Shown here: positions 8,486 through 15,975 of the stretch, piece by piece
Layout: each line of letters starts with the position of its first letter
How positions within the stretch are numbered: the first letter of the stretch is position 1
Source: Lentisphaerae bacterium ADurb.Bin242
Lineage (GTDB): Bacteria; Verrucomicrobiota; Lentisphaeria; Victivallales; UBA1829
Reading direction: 5' to 3'
Length of the DNA: 64,000 nucleotides
NCBI GenBank assembly: GCA_002069785.1
Contig: MWCA01000016.1
Location: forward strand, 1-64,000
Made by a program: the position numbers and the translations under genes
The notes under the pieces: generated by a model
Told to the model about the DNA's origin: nothing
The model's database searches: none
Seen by the model: the letters and a program-made list of their open reading frames with translations, nothing else

Positions 8486-9640
8486 ATGAAAGTCGGAATC
8501 GTTTACGACACCCTGAAAAAAGGACTCGGCGGACACGGCACCCACCTGGCGTTCCGCGGTCTTCCCGGGGTGGAAGTCGCAGCGCTCGCGGATTCCAACA
8601 CGGAAAATCCGGAAGCCCGCATGAAAACGGTCCGGGCGGAACGTTTTTACCCGTCTTGGCGCAAAATGTTCGACAAGGAATCCCCGGACATCGTGGCGGT
8701 CTGCTCGCGCCTGCCGGAAGAACACTTTGCTGTGATCCGGGCGGCGGCGGAAAAGGGATGTCATGTTTTCTGCGAAAAACCGCTTTGCTCGACCCTGCGG
8801 GAAGCCGATGAAATCTGCCGTCTTGCGGAAGAAAACCATGTCCGGATTGCCGTAGCGCACCTGGCCCGTCATGCGCTTGTTTTCCGAACCATGAAACGAT
8901 TGATCCATGAGGGGGCGATCGGACGTCCCCTGACCTTTTACGGACGGGGCAAGGAGGATCACCGCGGAGGCGGCGAAGACATGCTTGTGCTCGGCACCCA
9001 CATTCTCGACCTTGGAGTGTTTCTTTTCGGACCGCCGGAAAATGTTTCCGCCGAAGTGTTCCAGAACGGACGTCCGATCGTTTGCTCCGACCGGATGCCG
9101 ACAAGCGAACCGCTGGAGCCCGTGGCCGGAACCGACCTTTTCGCTTCCTTCCGTTTTCCGGGCGAGGTGCGGGGAATTTTTGAAAGCCGGCGCGGCCTGT
9201 TCCGGAATCAGGTCCGCATGGGCGTGACGGTGGCCGGAACCGAAGGATGCCTGAGCGTCCGTTATGATTCCGAACGGAATTTGAGGCGGAGCCGCTCGCC
9301 GTATCCTCCGGAGGACGAGGCCGCGTATGAAATCGTTCCTCTGCGGGAGGACCGGGAAATTCCGGGAGCGGAACCGCCGGACGGTTCGCTGTGGCCCGGC
9401 GATGCGGCATCTTATTTCATGAATAACAATCGTTTTGCCGCGTGGGACCTGATGCAGGCCATTCAGGAAAACCGCGAACCGGCGGCCAATGCAAAAGACG
9501 CCCGCACGGGAATGGAAATGATGACTGGAATCTACCAGTCCCATCTGGATGGAAAAAGGATAGACTTCCCCTTGAAGGACAGGGAAAACCCGCTCTCGCG
9601 GTCTGCCCGGGAGCCGGATTCGGTCCGGAATAATGATTGA
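8486..9640 (+). CDS. Gfo/Idh/MocA-family oxidoreductase (second), 384 aa
   Basis: The glycine-rich N-terminus is atypical (YDTLKKGLGGHGTHL). The family signature CEKP is clear at residues 96-99, followed by a typical substrate-domain pattern (HLARH near 127, GTHILDLGV near 172). The ATG begins one base after the stop of the MDR gene. Together with the first Gfo/Idh it could carry out successive oxidation and reduction at neighbouring sugar carbons, as in known scyllo-inositol or 3-keto-glycoside pathways; this is inference from co-occurrence. Confidence 0.9.
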   Translation: MKVGIVYDTLKKGLGGHGTHLAFRGLPGVEVAALADSNTENPEARMKTVRAERFYPSWRKMFDKESPDIVAVCSRLPEEHFAVIRAAAEKGCHVFCEKPLCSTLREADEICRLAEENHVRIAVAHLARHALVFRTMKRLIHEGAIGRPLTFYGRGKEDHRGGGEDMLVLGTHILDLGVFLFGPPENVSAEVFQNGRPIVCSDRMPTSEPLEPVAGTDLFASFRFPGEVRGIFESRRGLFRNQVRMGVTVAGTEGCLSVRYDSERNLRRSRSPYPPEDEAAYEIVPLREDREIPGAEPPDGSLWPGDAASYFMNNNRFAAWDLMQAIQENREPAANAKDARTGMEMMTGIYQSHLDGKRIDFPLKDRENPLSRSAREPDSVRNND

Positions 9641-9693
9641 ACCTTTTCCGGATCGGTCGGACGGCTTCCGGAACCAAAAAAGGAATTTCGCCC

Positions 9694-10653
9694 ATGTATG
9701 CAATGCTTGTCGATGAAAACAGGAATCTGAACTGGAGCCGGGTTCCCGATCCGGTCCGGAAGGACGGAGAGGTTCTGATTGAAGTGCATGCGGCTGCGCT
9801 GAATCGGGCGGACTTGCTTCAACGCGCGGGAAAATATCCGCCGCCCCCGGGATGGCCGGAATGGATGGGACTGGAATGCGCCGGAGTGATTCTGGAGAGT
9901 TCTGAAAGAAGCCGCTGGAAACCCGGTGACAGGGTCTGTGCGCTGCTGGGGGGCGGCGGTTATGCGGAGCAGGCGGCGGCGCCGGAAGAAATGGTGATGA
10001 GGATTCCCGAAGGGCTGTCCATGAGCGAAGCCGCATCCTTGCCGGAAGCCTTTGCCACAGCCTGGCTGAATCTCTGCATCGAGGCCGGAATGAAAGCCGG
10101 CGACACCGTATGGATCCAGGCGGGAGCGAGCGGCCTGGGCATCGCCGCGATCCAGCTTGCCGGGTCTTTCGGCGCCAAGGTCATCACCACGGTCGGATCG
10201 GAGGAAAAAGCCGGGGCGGTCCGGAAACTCGGCGCGGACATCGTCGTCAACCGGAAAACGGACGATCTCGGCCGGGTGCTCGACGACACCCCTCCCGATA
10301 TCGTGCTGGACTGTGTGGGCGGTCCGGAGCTGGGACGGCATATGGAGAAACTCGCCCCCGGCGGACGCTGGATTCTGATTGCCACCCTCGGCGGAGAACA
10401 CGCCGAAATCCCGCTGCGTCCGATTCTCAAGCGCGGATTGAGATTGATCGGAAGCACTTTGCGCAGCCGCAGCAGCGAAGTGAAAGGACGGATTCTGCGC
10501 GAACTTGAAACCAGGCTCTGGCCGGAAATCGAAGCGGGAAAAATCCGTCCGGTCATCTACAAGACTTTTCCGATAACAGAAGCCGCGGAAGCGCATGCGG
10601 TTCTCGAACGCAGCGAAAACATCGGCAAAGTCGTGCTCCGGCTCCGCGCCTGA
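9694..10653 (+). CDS. NAD(P)H quinone oxidoreductase-like (PIG3-type MDR), 319 aa
   Basis: The start at 9694 (MYAMLVDENR) is supported by AGGA nine bases upstream; the ATG at 9637 overlaps the preceding gene and has no homologous extension. The protein shows the quinone-oxidoreductase hallmarks: LNRADLLQRAGKYPPPPG at 36-53, GLECAG at 59-64, QAGASGLGIAAIQLA at 142-156 for NADPH, and a C-terminal AHAVLERSENIGKVVL. It is zinc-free. It is the last gene of the operon and converges with the GH4 gene. It may recycle reducing equivalents or reduce an enone formed in the pathway. Confidence 0.9.
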   Translation: MYAMLVDENRNLNWSRVPDPVRKDGEVLIEVHAAALNRADLLQRAGKYPPPPGWPEWMGLECAGVILESSERSRWKPGDRVCALLGGGGYAEQAAAPEEMVMRIPEGLSMSEAASLPEAFATAWLNLCIEAGMKAGDTVWIQAGASGLGIAAIQLAGSFGAKVITTVGSEEKAGAVRKLGADIVVNRKTDDLGRVLDDTPPDIVLDCVGGPELGRHMEKLAPGGRWILIATLGGEHAEIPLRPILKRGLRLIGSTLRSRSSEVKGRILRELETRLWPEIEAGKIRPVIYKTFPITEAAEAHAVLERSENIGKVVLRLRA

Positions 10654-10661
10654 ACCCGCAA

Positions 10662-12029
10662 TCACCCGGAACAGCGGGCGAAACGCGGATCGATCTGGTC
10701 GGCCAGCGCGTCGAACAATTCCCCGGTCATGCTTTTGATCTCCGCAAGGGAACAAACGGCCGAAGTATTCGGATCGTGCGCAATGGCAAGGAAGATTTTC
10801 CTCCGGTCGCAGTTCAGTGCGCCTTCCGCGGCAAGAATCTGGACATTGATCATATCCCGGTTGAGCGCGGCCAGTTCCTCCGGATAGTTTTCAACACGGC
10901 ACGGCATGATGCCGGAACCGTCGACCAGACAGGGAACTTCGACGGCACATTCCGGCGGCAGACCCGGAATCAGGCCGCGGTTCATCACGTTCAGATTGGC
11001 GGAATAAACCTGATTGCCTTCGATCGCGGCTATGATTCTGACCGCATATTCATTCCGGCGGCTTTCAAGGGAGACCTCCTTCCTTCCGTTCAGAAGATCC
11101 GCGGTGTTTTCCTCATTGATCCGCTGCATGTTCCGGCAGCATTGCAGCGACGCGCCCGAAATACCATTGGCGACACGGCTGTATCCGTCCTTTTCAAATC
11201 CGGGCATGACCCAGTCGTCGATGCAAAATTGATCGAGAATATCCTTGCGTTTGCGGAAATAGGGCGTGTATTCGCTGCCGTGCCCGCTGGATTCCGTCGG
11301 GAAGCAGCCGAAGTACCGGAGCATCTCGAAACGGACACGGTCCCGTTTATAAATTTCCGGATTTTCCATGGCTTTGCGGAGTTCCGGATACATATCCACG
11401 CCATCGGCTTCCAGCTTCAGCATGAACGCCTGGTGGTTCACCCCCGCCGCGGTGTAATGGAGCTTCTCCGGCGGGATTCCGATATATCCGGCGATCTGCA
11501 CCGCCGTAAAAGGAACGCTGTGGCAGAGTCCGATCACCCGGACCGTTTTCGCGGCTTTGTTCAGGGCGATCGTGTTGATGGACATCGGATTGACATAGTT
11601 TAAAAGCGTGGCGCCGGGACACAGTTCCTCCATGGCGTGCAGCACTTCGAAAAGCGGTTTCAGCGTCCGGAGTCCGCGGAATACGCCTCCGGGTCCGAGG
11701 GTGTCCGAAACCACCTGATCCACCTTGTATTTCATCGGAATTTCGTACTCCAGCCGCTGATGTTCCAGGGTGCCGCAGCGGAACGTCGTGATCACATAAT
11801 CCGCATTCCGGACCGCTTCCCGCAGATCGGTCGTCACCAGGAATTCAGGGGATGAACCGAGCTTTTCCGTCAGAAGTTTCATCACCGCCGCGGCGCGTTC
11901 CAGGCGTTCGCGGCTGATGTCCATCAGAGCCACTTCGCATCCCGCCAGCGACGGTTCCAGCAGAATATCCTTCACCAGAGTCTGGGCGAATCCGACGCTT
12001 CCGGCGCCGATCAGAGCCACTTTCACCAT
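10662..12029 (-). CDS. GH4-family glycosidase (alpha-galactosidase/galacturonidase type), 455 aa
   Basis: GH4 enzymes cleave glycosides by NAD- and Mn-dependent redox elimination. The NAD loop GAGSVGFAQ is at 8-16 and DTLGPGG is at 109-115. NPMS at 147-150, Cys169-His170 in GLCHS, and Asn198-His199 in AGVNH match the metal ligands of the MelA/LplD branch. The length fits the family (about 450). Without a longer comparison, alpha-galactosidase and alpha-galacturonidase cannot be separated. It is cytoplasmic. An AGAAGGAG ribosome site precedes the ATG. It is divergent from an AraC regulator 112 bases away, probably its activator. Confidence 0.92.
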   Translation of the reverse strand: MVKVALIGAGSVGFAQTLVKDILLEPSLAGCEVALMDISRERLERAAAVMKLLTEKLGSSPEFLVTTDLREAVRNADYVITTFRCGTLEHQRLEYEIPMKYKVDQVVSDTLGPGGVFRGLRTLKPLFEVLHAMEELCPGATLLNYVNPMSINTIALNKAAKTVRVIGLCHSVPFTAVQIAGYIGIPPEKLHYTAAGVNHQAFMLKLEADGVDMYPELRKAMENPEIYKRDRVRFEMLRYFGCFPTESSGHGSEYTPYFRKRKDILDQFCIDDWVMPGFEKDGYSRVANGISGASLQCCRNMQRINEENTADLLNGRKEVSLESRRNEYAVRIIAAIEGNQVYSANLNVMNRGLIPGLPPECAVEVPCLVDGSGIMPCRVENYPEELAALNRDMINVQILAAEGALNCDRRKIFLAIAHDPNTSAVCSLAEIKSMTGELFDALADQIDPRFARCSG

Positions 12030-12048
12030 TTTGAAATTCTCCTTCTAT

Positions 12049-12109
12049 ATGAGATTCGTGATTTGACTTCCGGAAAAATACTGTTATTTTATAGGAAAAT
12101 CAATCTCAT
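12049..12109. promoter_or_regulatory. Inverted repeat between the GH4 and AraC genes
   Basis: ATGAGATT (12049-12056) and AATCTCAT (12102-12109) are perfect 8-bp complements 45 bases apart in the divergent intergenic region. They are candidate half-sites for the AraC-type protein. A weak promoter-like pair TTGACT (12063-12068) and TATTTT (12085-12090) points toward the AraC gene. Confidence 0.35.
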
Positions 12110-12141
12110 TTTTGTGTGGTAGATATGAAATTTGTGCGAAT

Positions 12142-13014
12142 ATGAAAGATGCTTCCATTCTTCATGACAGAGACGGCTGTCACGGTCTGGCGCGTCCGGT
12201 TCCGGAGGAGCTTCCCTCGATCGGGCTCCCGATCTGTCTGCGGGGACTCGGATTGTTTTTCTTTCGTGCGCCGCACCGGGAATATGTGCCGGCCGGAAAA
12301 AAGAATTTTGTACAATTGTTCTGGGGGGTTGCCGGAAGAGGATGCGTTGTTTCCGACGGACTGGAATATGAACTCGGCCCCGGAGATGTATTCCTCCGCA
12401 TGCCGATGGAGGAACACGATCTGCGGAACCTCCGGGAGGACTGGACCTACCGGTGGGTCGCGTTCGACGGGCCCCTTGCGGATGATTTTGTACGGATGTA
12501 CGGCTTCCCGCGCAGCACATTCCGCGCGGAAGCCTGTCCGCACGACCTTTTCCTGTCGCTCGAGATATTGCTTCGCCGGAGGAGTCCTTTCGCCTGGCGC
12601 GAAGCGGTCGGGGTCATCGCCGGGATTCTTGCCCGGGCCGGCGGCCGCAGTGACGATTCCACCAGAGAAGGCCGTCTCGTGAATCAATTCATTGCTCTCT
12701 GCCAGGAGCATTTCAGCGACTGGAAAATCAATGTCAACCTCCTCGCCGACAGCATGGGAATCAGCCGTTTCGCGCTCACCCGCTTGTTCCGGGAAAAGAT
12801 GCTGATGCCGCCGGGGAAATACCTGATGCAGCTGCGGATTCAGCATGCGCTTTCCCTGCTGCAGAATACGGAGAAGCAAGTTTCGGAAATCGCGCGCCTC
12901 TCCGGCTTTGCCGATTTCAGCCACTTCTGCCGGGTCATCCGCGTCGCGACAGGATTGACTCCCGTTCAGTACAGGAACCATGAAAGTCCGCATCCCGGAA
13001 CAGGCCGGACATGA
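12142..13014 (+). CDS. AraC-family transcriptional regulator, 290 aa
   Basis: Residues 1-165 form a cupin-like sensing domain with the YELGPGDVFL loop. Residues 190-285 are the double helix-turn-helix of AraC/XylS proteins: NLLADSMGISRFALTRLFRE, then VSEIARLSGFADFSHFCRVI and the GLTPVQYR ending. The ATG at 12142 has no strong ribosome site; an in-frame TTG at 12112 would give a slightly longer protein, so the start is uncertain. It is divergent from the GH4 gene, which suggests it senses the GH4 substrate or product. Confidence 0.9.
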   Translation: MKDASILHDRDGCHGLARPVPEELPSIGLPICLRGLGLFFFRAPHREYVPAGKKNFVQLFWGVAGRGCVVSDGLEYELGPGDVFLRMPMEEHDLRNLREDWTYRWVAFDGPLADDFVRMYGFPRSTFRAEACPHDLFLSLEILLRRRSPFAWREAVGVIAGILARAGGRSDDSTREGRLVNQFIALCQEHFSDWKINVNLLADSMGISRFALTRLFREKMLMPPGKYLMQLRIQHALSLLQNTEKQVSEIARLSGFADFSHFCRVIRVATGLTPVQYRNHESPHPGTGRT

Positions 13015-13092
13015 AGCATGAATGGAATGCGACTGCTGTCGGGAATGCAAAATAAATGTTCATTCTTATTTTTTCCGACTTCCATTCCTAAT

Positions 13093-14979
13093 TCAATTTC
13101 TTTTCCGTCTTTCCTCTTTCAGGGAAATAACGATACGGTTTGTTGCGGCGGCTTGTTGACGGTCCGCAAAATCCAGGCGGATATCGCCGCTTCCGAACCA
13201 GGTGAACTTCGCATCGTTTTTCAACAGATGTTCCGGATGAATCACCGTGCCTTCCCATTCCAGGAGCCGATCCGGCACCCAGTGTCGTCCGCACTGGAAA
13301 TATTCGGCGAAACAAACTCCGGTTCCGCCATAGGCGTCCACCGAAATTTCCAGGGCATCCGGAGAATCGGCTTCCACGGGAATGACATATTCAAACAATG
13401 CCCGGTCCCAGTCGTCTTCCGCAAAACGTGTCATCTTGTAAACCTGTCCTTCCGTCCCGATCCATTTGCCTTTGCTCCGCAATGAAAGAGCGGTCCGCGG
13501 AGCTCCATACTGAACGGGAAGCATGAAGCGGATCCGGACCCAATTCCGTTGCAGGAGTTTTTCGCCCAGTTCCAGACAGTTTTTCTGAACGAAGTCATAA
13601 AAATCTCCGACACGGCAGGGAATAAGTCCCGTACGCTGGCTGTTCCAGAATTCCACCCGTTCCTGTTGCAGTTTTTTGATCTCTTCCAACCGTTTGTTCA
13701 ACTGTTCCTGGAAGGATGCCATATCTCCATTTTTTTCGAGGAAGGTTTGGAAAAGGGTCTTTATTTTTTCCCTCAGCAGAACGCCATCGACGGCCAGGAG
13801 GAGGTCTTTCAAAACGGTTTTGCCGGGTTCGCCGGCAACGGAACAGTTGTCCAGCACCCGGTGTACCAGTTCAAGTTCGGCGGGCAGCACGGAGTCTCTG
13901 CCGAAGAAAGGAAGACACCGCAATTTATGCTCGTTCAAAATCATTTCCCCATGAATCCAACTGGTTTCAAGGAGAGTGCGAAGGGCGGCCTCCTCCGCCG
14001 AACCGGATGGAAAAACTTCCGGGAAAAGGGAATCGCACATGGTCCTCCACGCATCGGAAGGGCTTTCTCCGGCGAAAAGATGTCCGGCGTAGGCAACCGC
14101 CGGATAGGATTTTGTGTTGAAGAAAACGCTTTTTCCCCAGAGAGTCAGGATTGCCCCGAAAGGATGGAAATCACCGGCATATTCGCAGAAGGTGCGGATG
14201 TTGGAAAAATTAAAGTCCGCCGGAGCGATCAGGTATTCGAATCCAAGCCGTTCATATTGCTCCAGCCGTCTTTCAATGGAAAGATCCACGAAATGGGCTT
14301 CATACCGGCGGACATCCCGCTGATATTGCCAGTCGGCCATGAGGATATTGCGTGGAACCCGGGGAAGAATCTCCGGATAATACTCGAACATATCATCCCA
14401 CATGATGACCCGTTTGCCGAGTTTTCGCAGAATTCCGTGGGTGCGCAGCAGACTGCCGAGACAGAGTTCCGCTTCCCCGTGGGTCTTGGCCAGCGGGGCG
14501 CACTGTTCACAATATCCGATATTCCATGCCTCATCGAACCCGATGTGAAAATAAGGGGACGGAAAAAGCGGTGCGATTTCCCGGAAATAAGACTCGAAAA
14601 ATTCATACACTTTATCGCTGGATGCACAGAAATCCACCTTGTTCCGGTCATTCCAGCGTCCGCGGACTCCATGCCGGAGTTCTGCGAGTTCCTCCATCTC
14701 CGGATGGGAAAGAAAATCCTCCGCGTGGCCCAGGGTTGGAACGGATGGAAAAACTTCAATGTCTTTTTGCTTTCCGTAAGCAACAATCTTCCTTATTTCC
14801 TCGGGAGAATAGGATTCGGCCGGAGCCCGGAACGGATACGACCGGGTCCGGATTCGGTCTCCCAGGCTGAGCATCAGGTGATTGTAGTGGTGCAACGCGG
14901 CAAAATCAATGAATTTGCAAATGAAATCCATCTTTTCCAACTGCCTCTGAAGATCCAGTTGAACACATCGGAATTGCAT
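13093..14979 (-). CDS. GH20-like glycoside hydrolase (no signal peptide), 628 aa
   Basis: A TIM-barrel of the beta-hexosaminidase type occupies residues 1-340. The hallmark H-x-G-x-D-E appears as HIGFDE at 145-150 (Asp149-Glu150 being the GH20 catalytic pair), preceded by PTLGHAE at 81-87 and followed by CEQC at 157-160, a possible metal-binding pair also seen in the GH20-like protein at 20750-22117. The remaining 290 residues are an uncharacterised helical plus beta region. The usual N-terminal GH20b domain is absent. AAAGGG lies 7 bases before the ATG. It is last in the GntR-led minus-strand cluster. Substrate unknown; N-acetylhexosaminides are the first guess. Confidence 0.8.
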   Translation of the reverse strand: MQFRCVQLDLQRQLEKMDFICKFIDFAALHHYNHLMLSLGDRIRTRSYPFRAPAESYSPEEIRKIVAYGKQKDIEVFPSVPTLGHAEDFLSHPEMEELAELRHGVRGRWNDRNKVDFCASSDKVYEFFESYFREIAPLFPSPYFHIGFDEAWNIGYCEQCAPLAKTHGEAELCLGSLLRTHGILRKLGKRVIMWDDMFEYYPEILPRVPRNILMADWQYQRDVRRYEAHFVDLSIERRLEQYERLGFEYLIAPADFNFSNIRTFCEYAGDFHPFGAILTLWGKSVFFNTKSYPAVAYAGHLFAGESPSDAWRTMCDSLFPEVFPSGSAEEAALRTLLETSWIHGEMILNEHKLRCLPFFGRDSVLPAELELVHRVLDNCSVAGEPGKTVLKDLLLAVDGVLLREKIKTLFQTFLEKNGDMASFQEQLNKRLEEIKKLQQERVEFWNSQRTGLIPCRVGDFYDFVQKNCLELGEKLLQRNWVRIRFMLPVQYGAPRTALSLRSKGKWIGTEGQVYKMTRFAEDDWDRALFEYVIPVEADSPDALEISVDAYGGTGVCFAEYFQCGRHWVPDRLLEWEGTVIHPEHLLKNDAKFTWFGSGDIRLDFADRQQAAATNRIVISLKEERRKRN

Positions 14980-15077
14980 GAAAAAGCCCTTTCTCTGTTA
15001 TCGTTGGATCGGGAGGAAAATGGAGAAGGAAGAGTTCTATCGGGGTAAGAAATTCTTCCTTCCCGTTTTAGAAAAAT

Positions 15078-15971
15078 TTATTTGAGTTTGAACCGGTCGG
15101 GAGCGTTTTTTACGAGTTTTTCCGCATCGGCATTGGTGATCGGATTCTTCTGCTGCCAGAGACCGAACTTGAATTCTTTGAAATCCGGTTGAATCTGAAT
15201 GTTCAGCGCATTGATCCAGCTGTTCCGGAGGTCAAGGACGGAACTGACGGCGTTTTCATATCCGGGAATGATGATGCAGGGACCGTCGCCCTTGTCCTTA
15301 TCGGAGCCATCGAAGATTTCATCCTGAAGGATCAGCCAGGAGTCCGACTTTGTGAGTAGGATTCCTTCTGCGCTCTGTTCGATCAGGCGCGCCGGAGTGA
15401 GAGCCTGTCTCTTGTATCCGCCGCTCCAGACGACTCCCCCTTTTGCATCCTTTGCGAGCTTGGAAGGGACCATGGAAATTTTCAGCCGGATGCTCTTGAC
15501 CGGTTCGAGGGTGTCGGGAGCCGGTTTGAGGGTGCACCACAGGACCGGGGAATCGGAGCGCAGGTACCAGCTCATCACGATCTTGGCCCCATCGTAGTTC
15601 AAGGTGAGGTCGGCTCCGGCAAGGTCCTCTTTCTGCCATGTCCTGATATCTTCTTTTTTCGGCTGGAGTTTGATTTCAGAGATTCCATTGACCTCCAGCC
15701 GGACAAAGTCCATGACCGGACGGGAAAAACCGCCGGACATGCGCGGTTCGAAAAGCCAGAACTGGGTTTGCGGCTCCTGTTTTTCTTTCGGTTTCCACTG
15801 GGCTATGGTGATGGCATAATAGTTGTGGTCATTGGAAAGAGTGATCTGCTCCCGGAACGCAAGCTGGTCCTCCCCCCAACCGCGGTACATGGATTGTTTG
15901 ACGGAAGGCGGCGCCGCCGGAAGCGTTCCCGAACAAACGATGACAAGCGTCCATAAAAACAGTTTTTTCAT
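15078..15971 (-). CDS. Secreted protein of unknown function, 297 aa
   Basis: There is a clear signal peptide (MKKLFLWTLVIVCSGTLPAA, cleavage probably after Ala19 or Ala20), then a beta-rich protein with many aromatic residues (SWYLRSDSPVLWCTL, DSWLILQDEIFDG). No family is recognised. It begins four bases after the stop of the DUF4838 gene, so the two are co-transcribed and probably co-exported. A role as a carbohydrate-binding or accessory protein to the DUF4838 enzyme is a guess from context. Confidence 0.75.
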   Translation of the reverse strand: MKKLFLWTLVIVCSGTLPAAPPSVKQSMYRGWGEDQLAFREQITLSNDHNYYAITIAQWKPKEKQEPQTQFWLFEPRMSGGFSRPVMDFVRLEVNGISEIKLQPKKEDIRTWQKEDLAGADLTLNYDGAKIVMSWYLRSDSPVLWCTLKPAPDTLEPVKSIRLKISMVPSKLAKDAKGGVVWSGGYKRQALTPARLIEQSAEGILLTKSDSWLILQDEIFDGSDKDKGDGPCIIIPGYENAVSSVLDLRNSWINALNIQIQPDFKEFKFGLWQQKNPITNADAEKLVKNAPDRFKLK

Positions 15972-15975
15972 GAGT

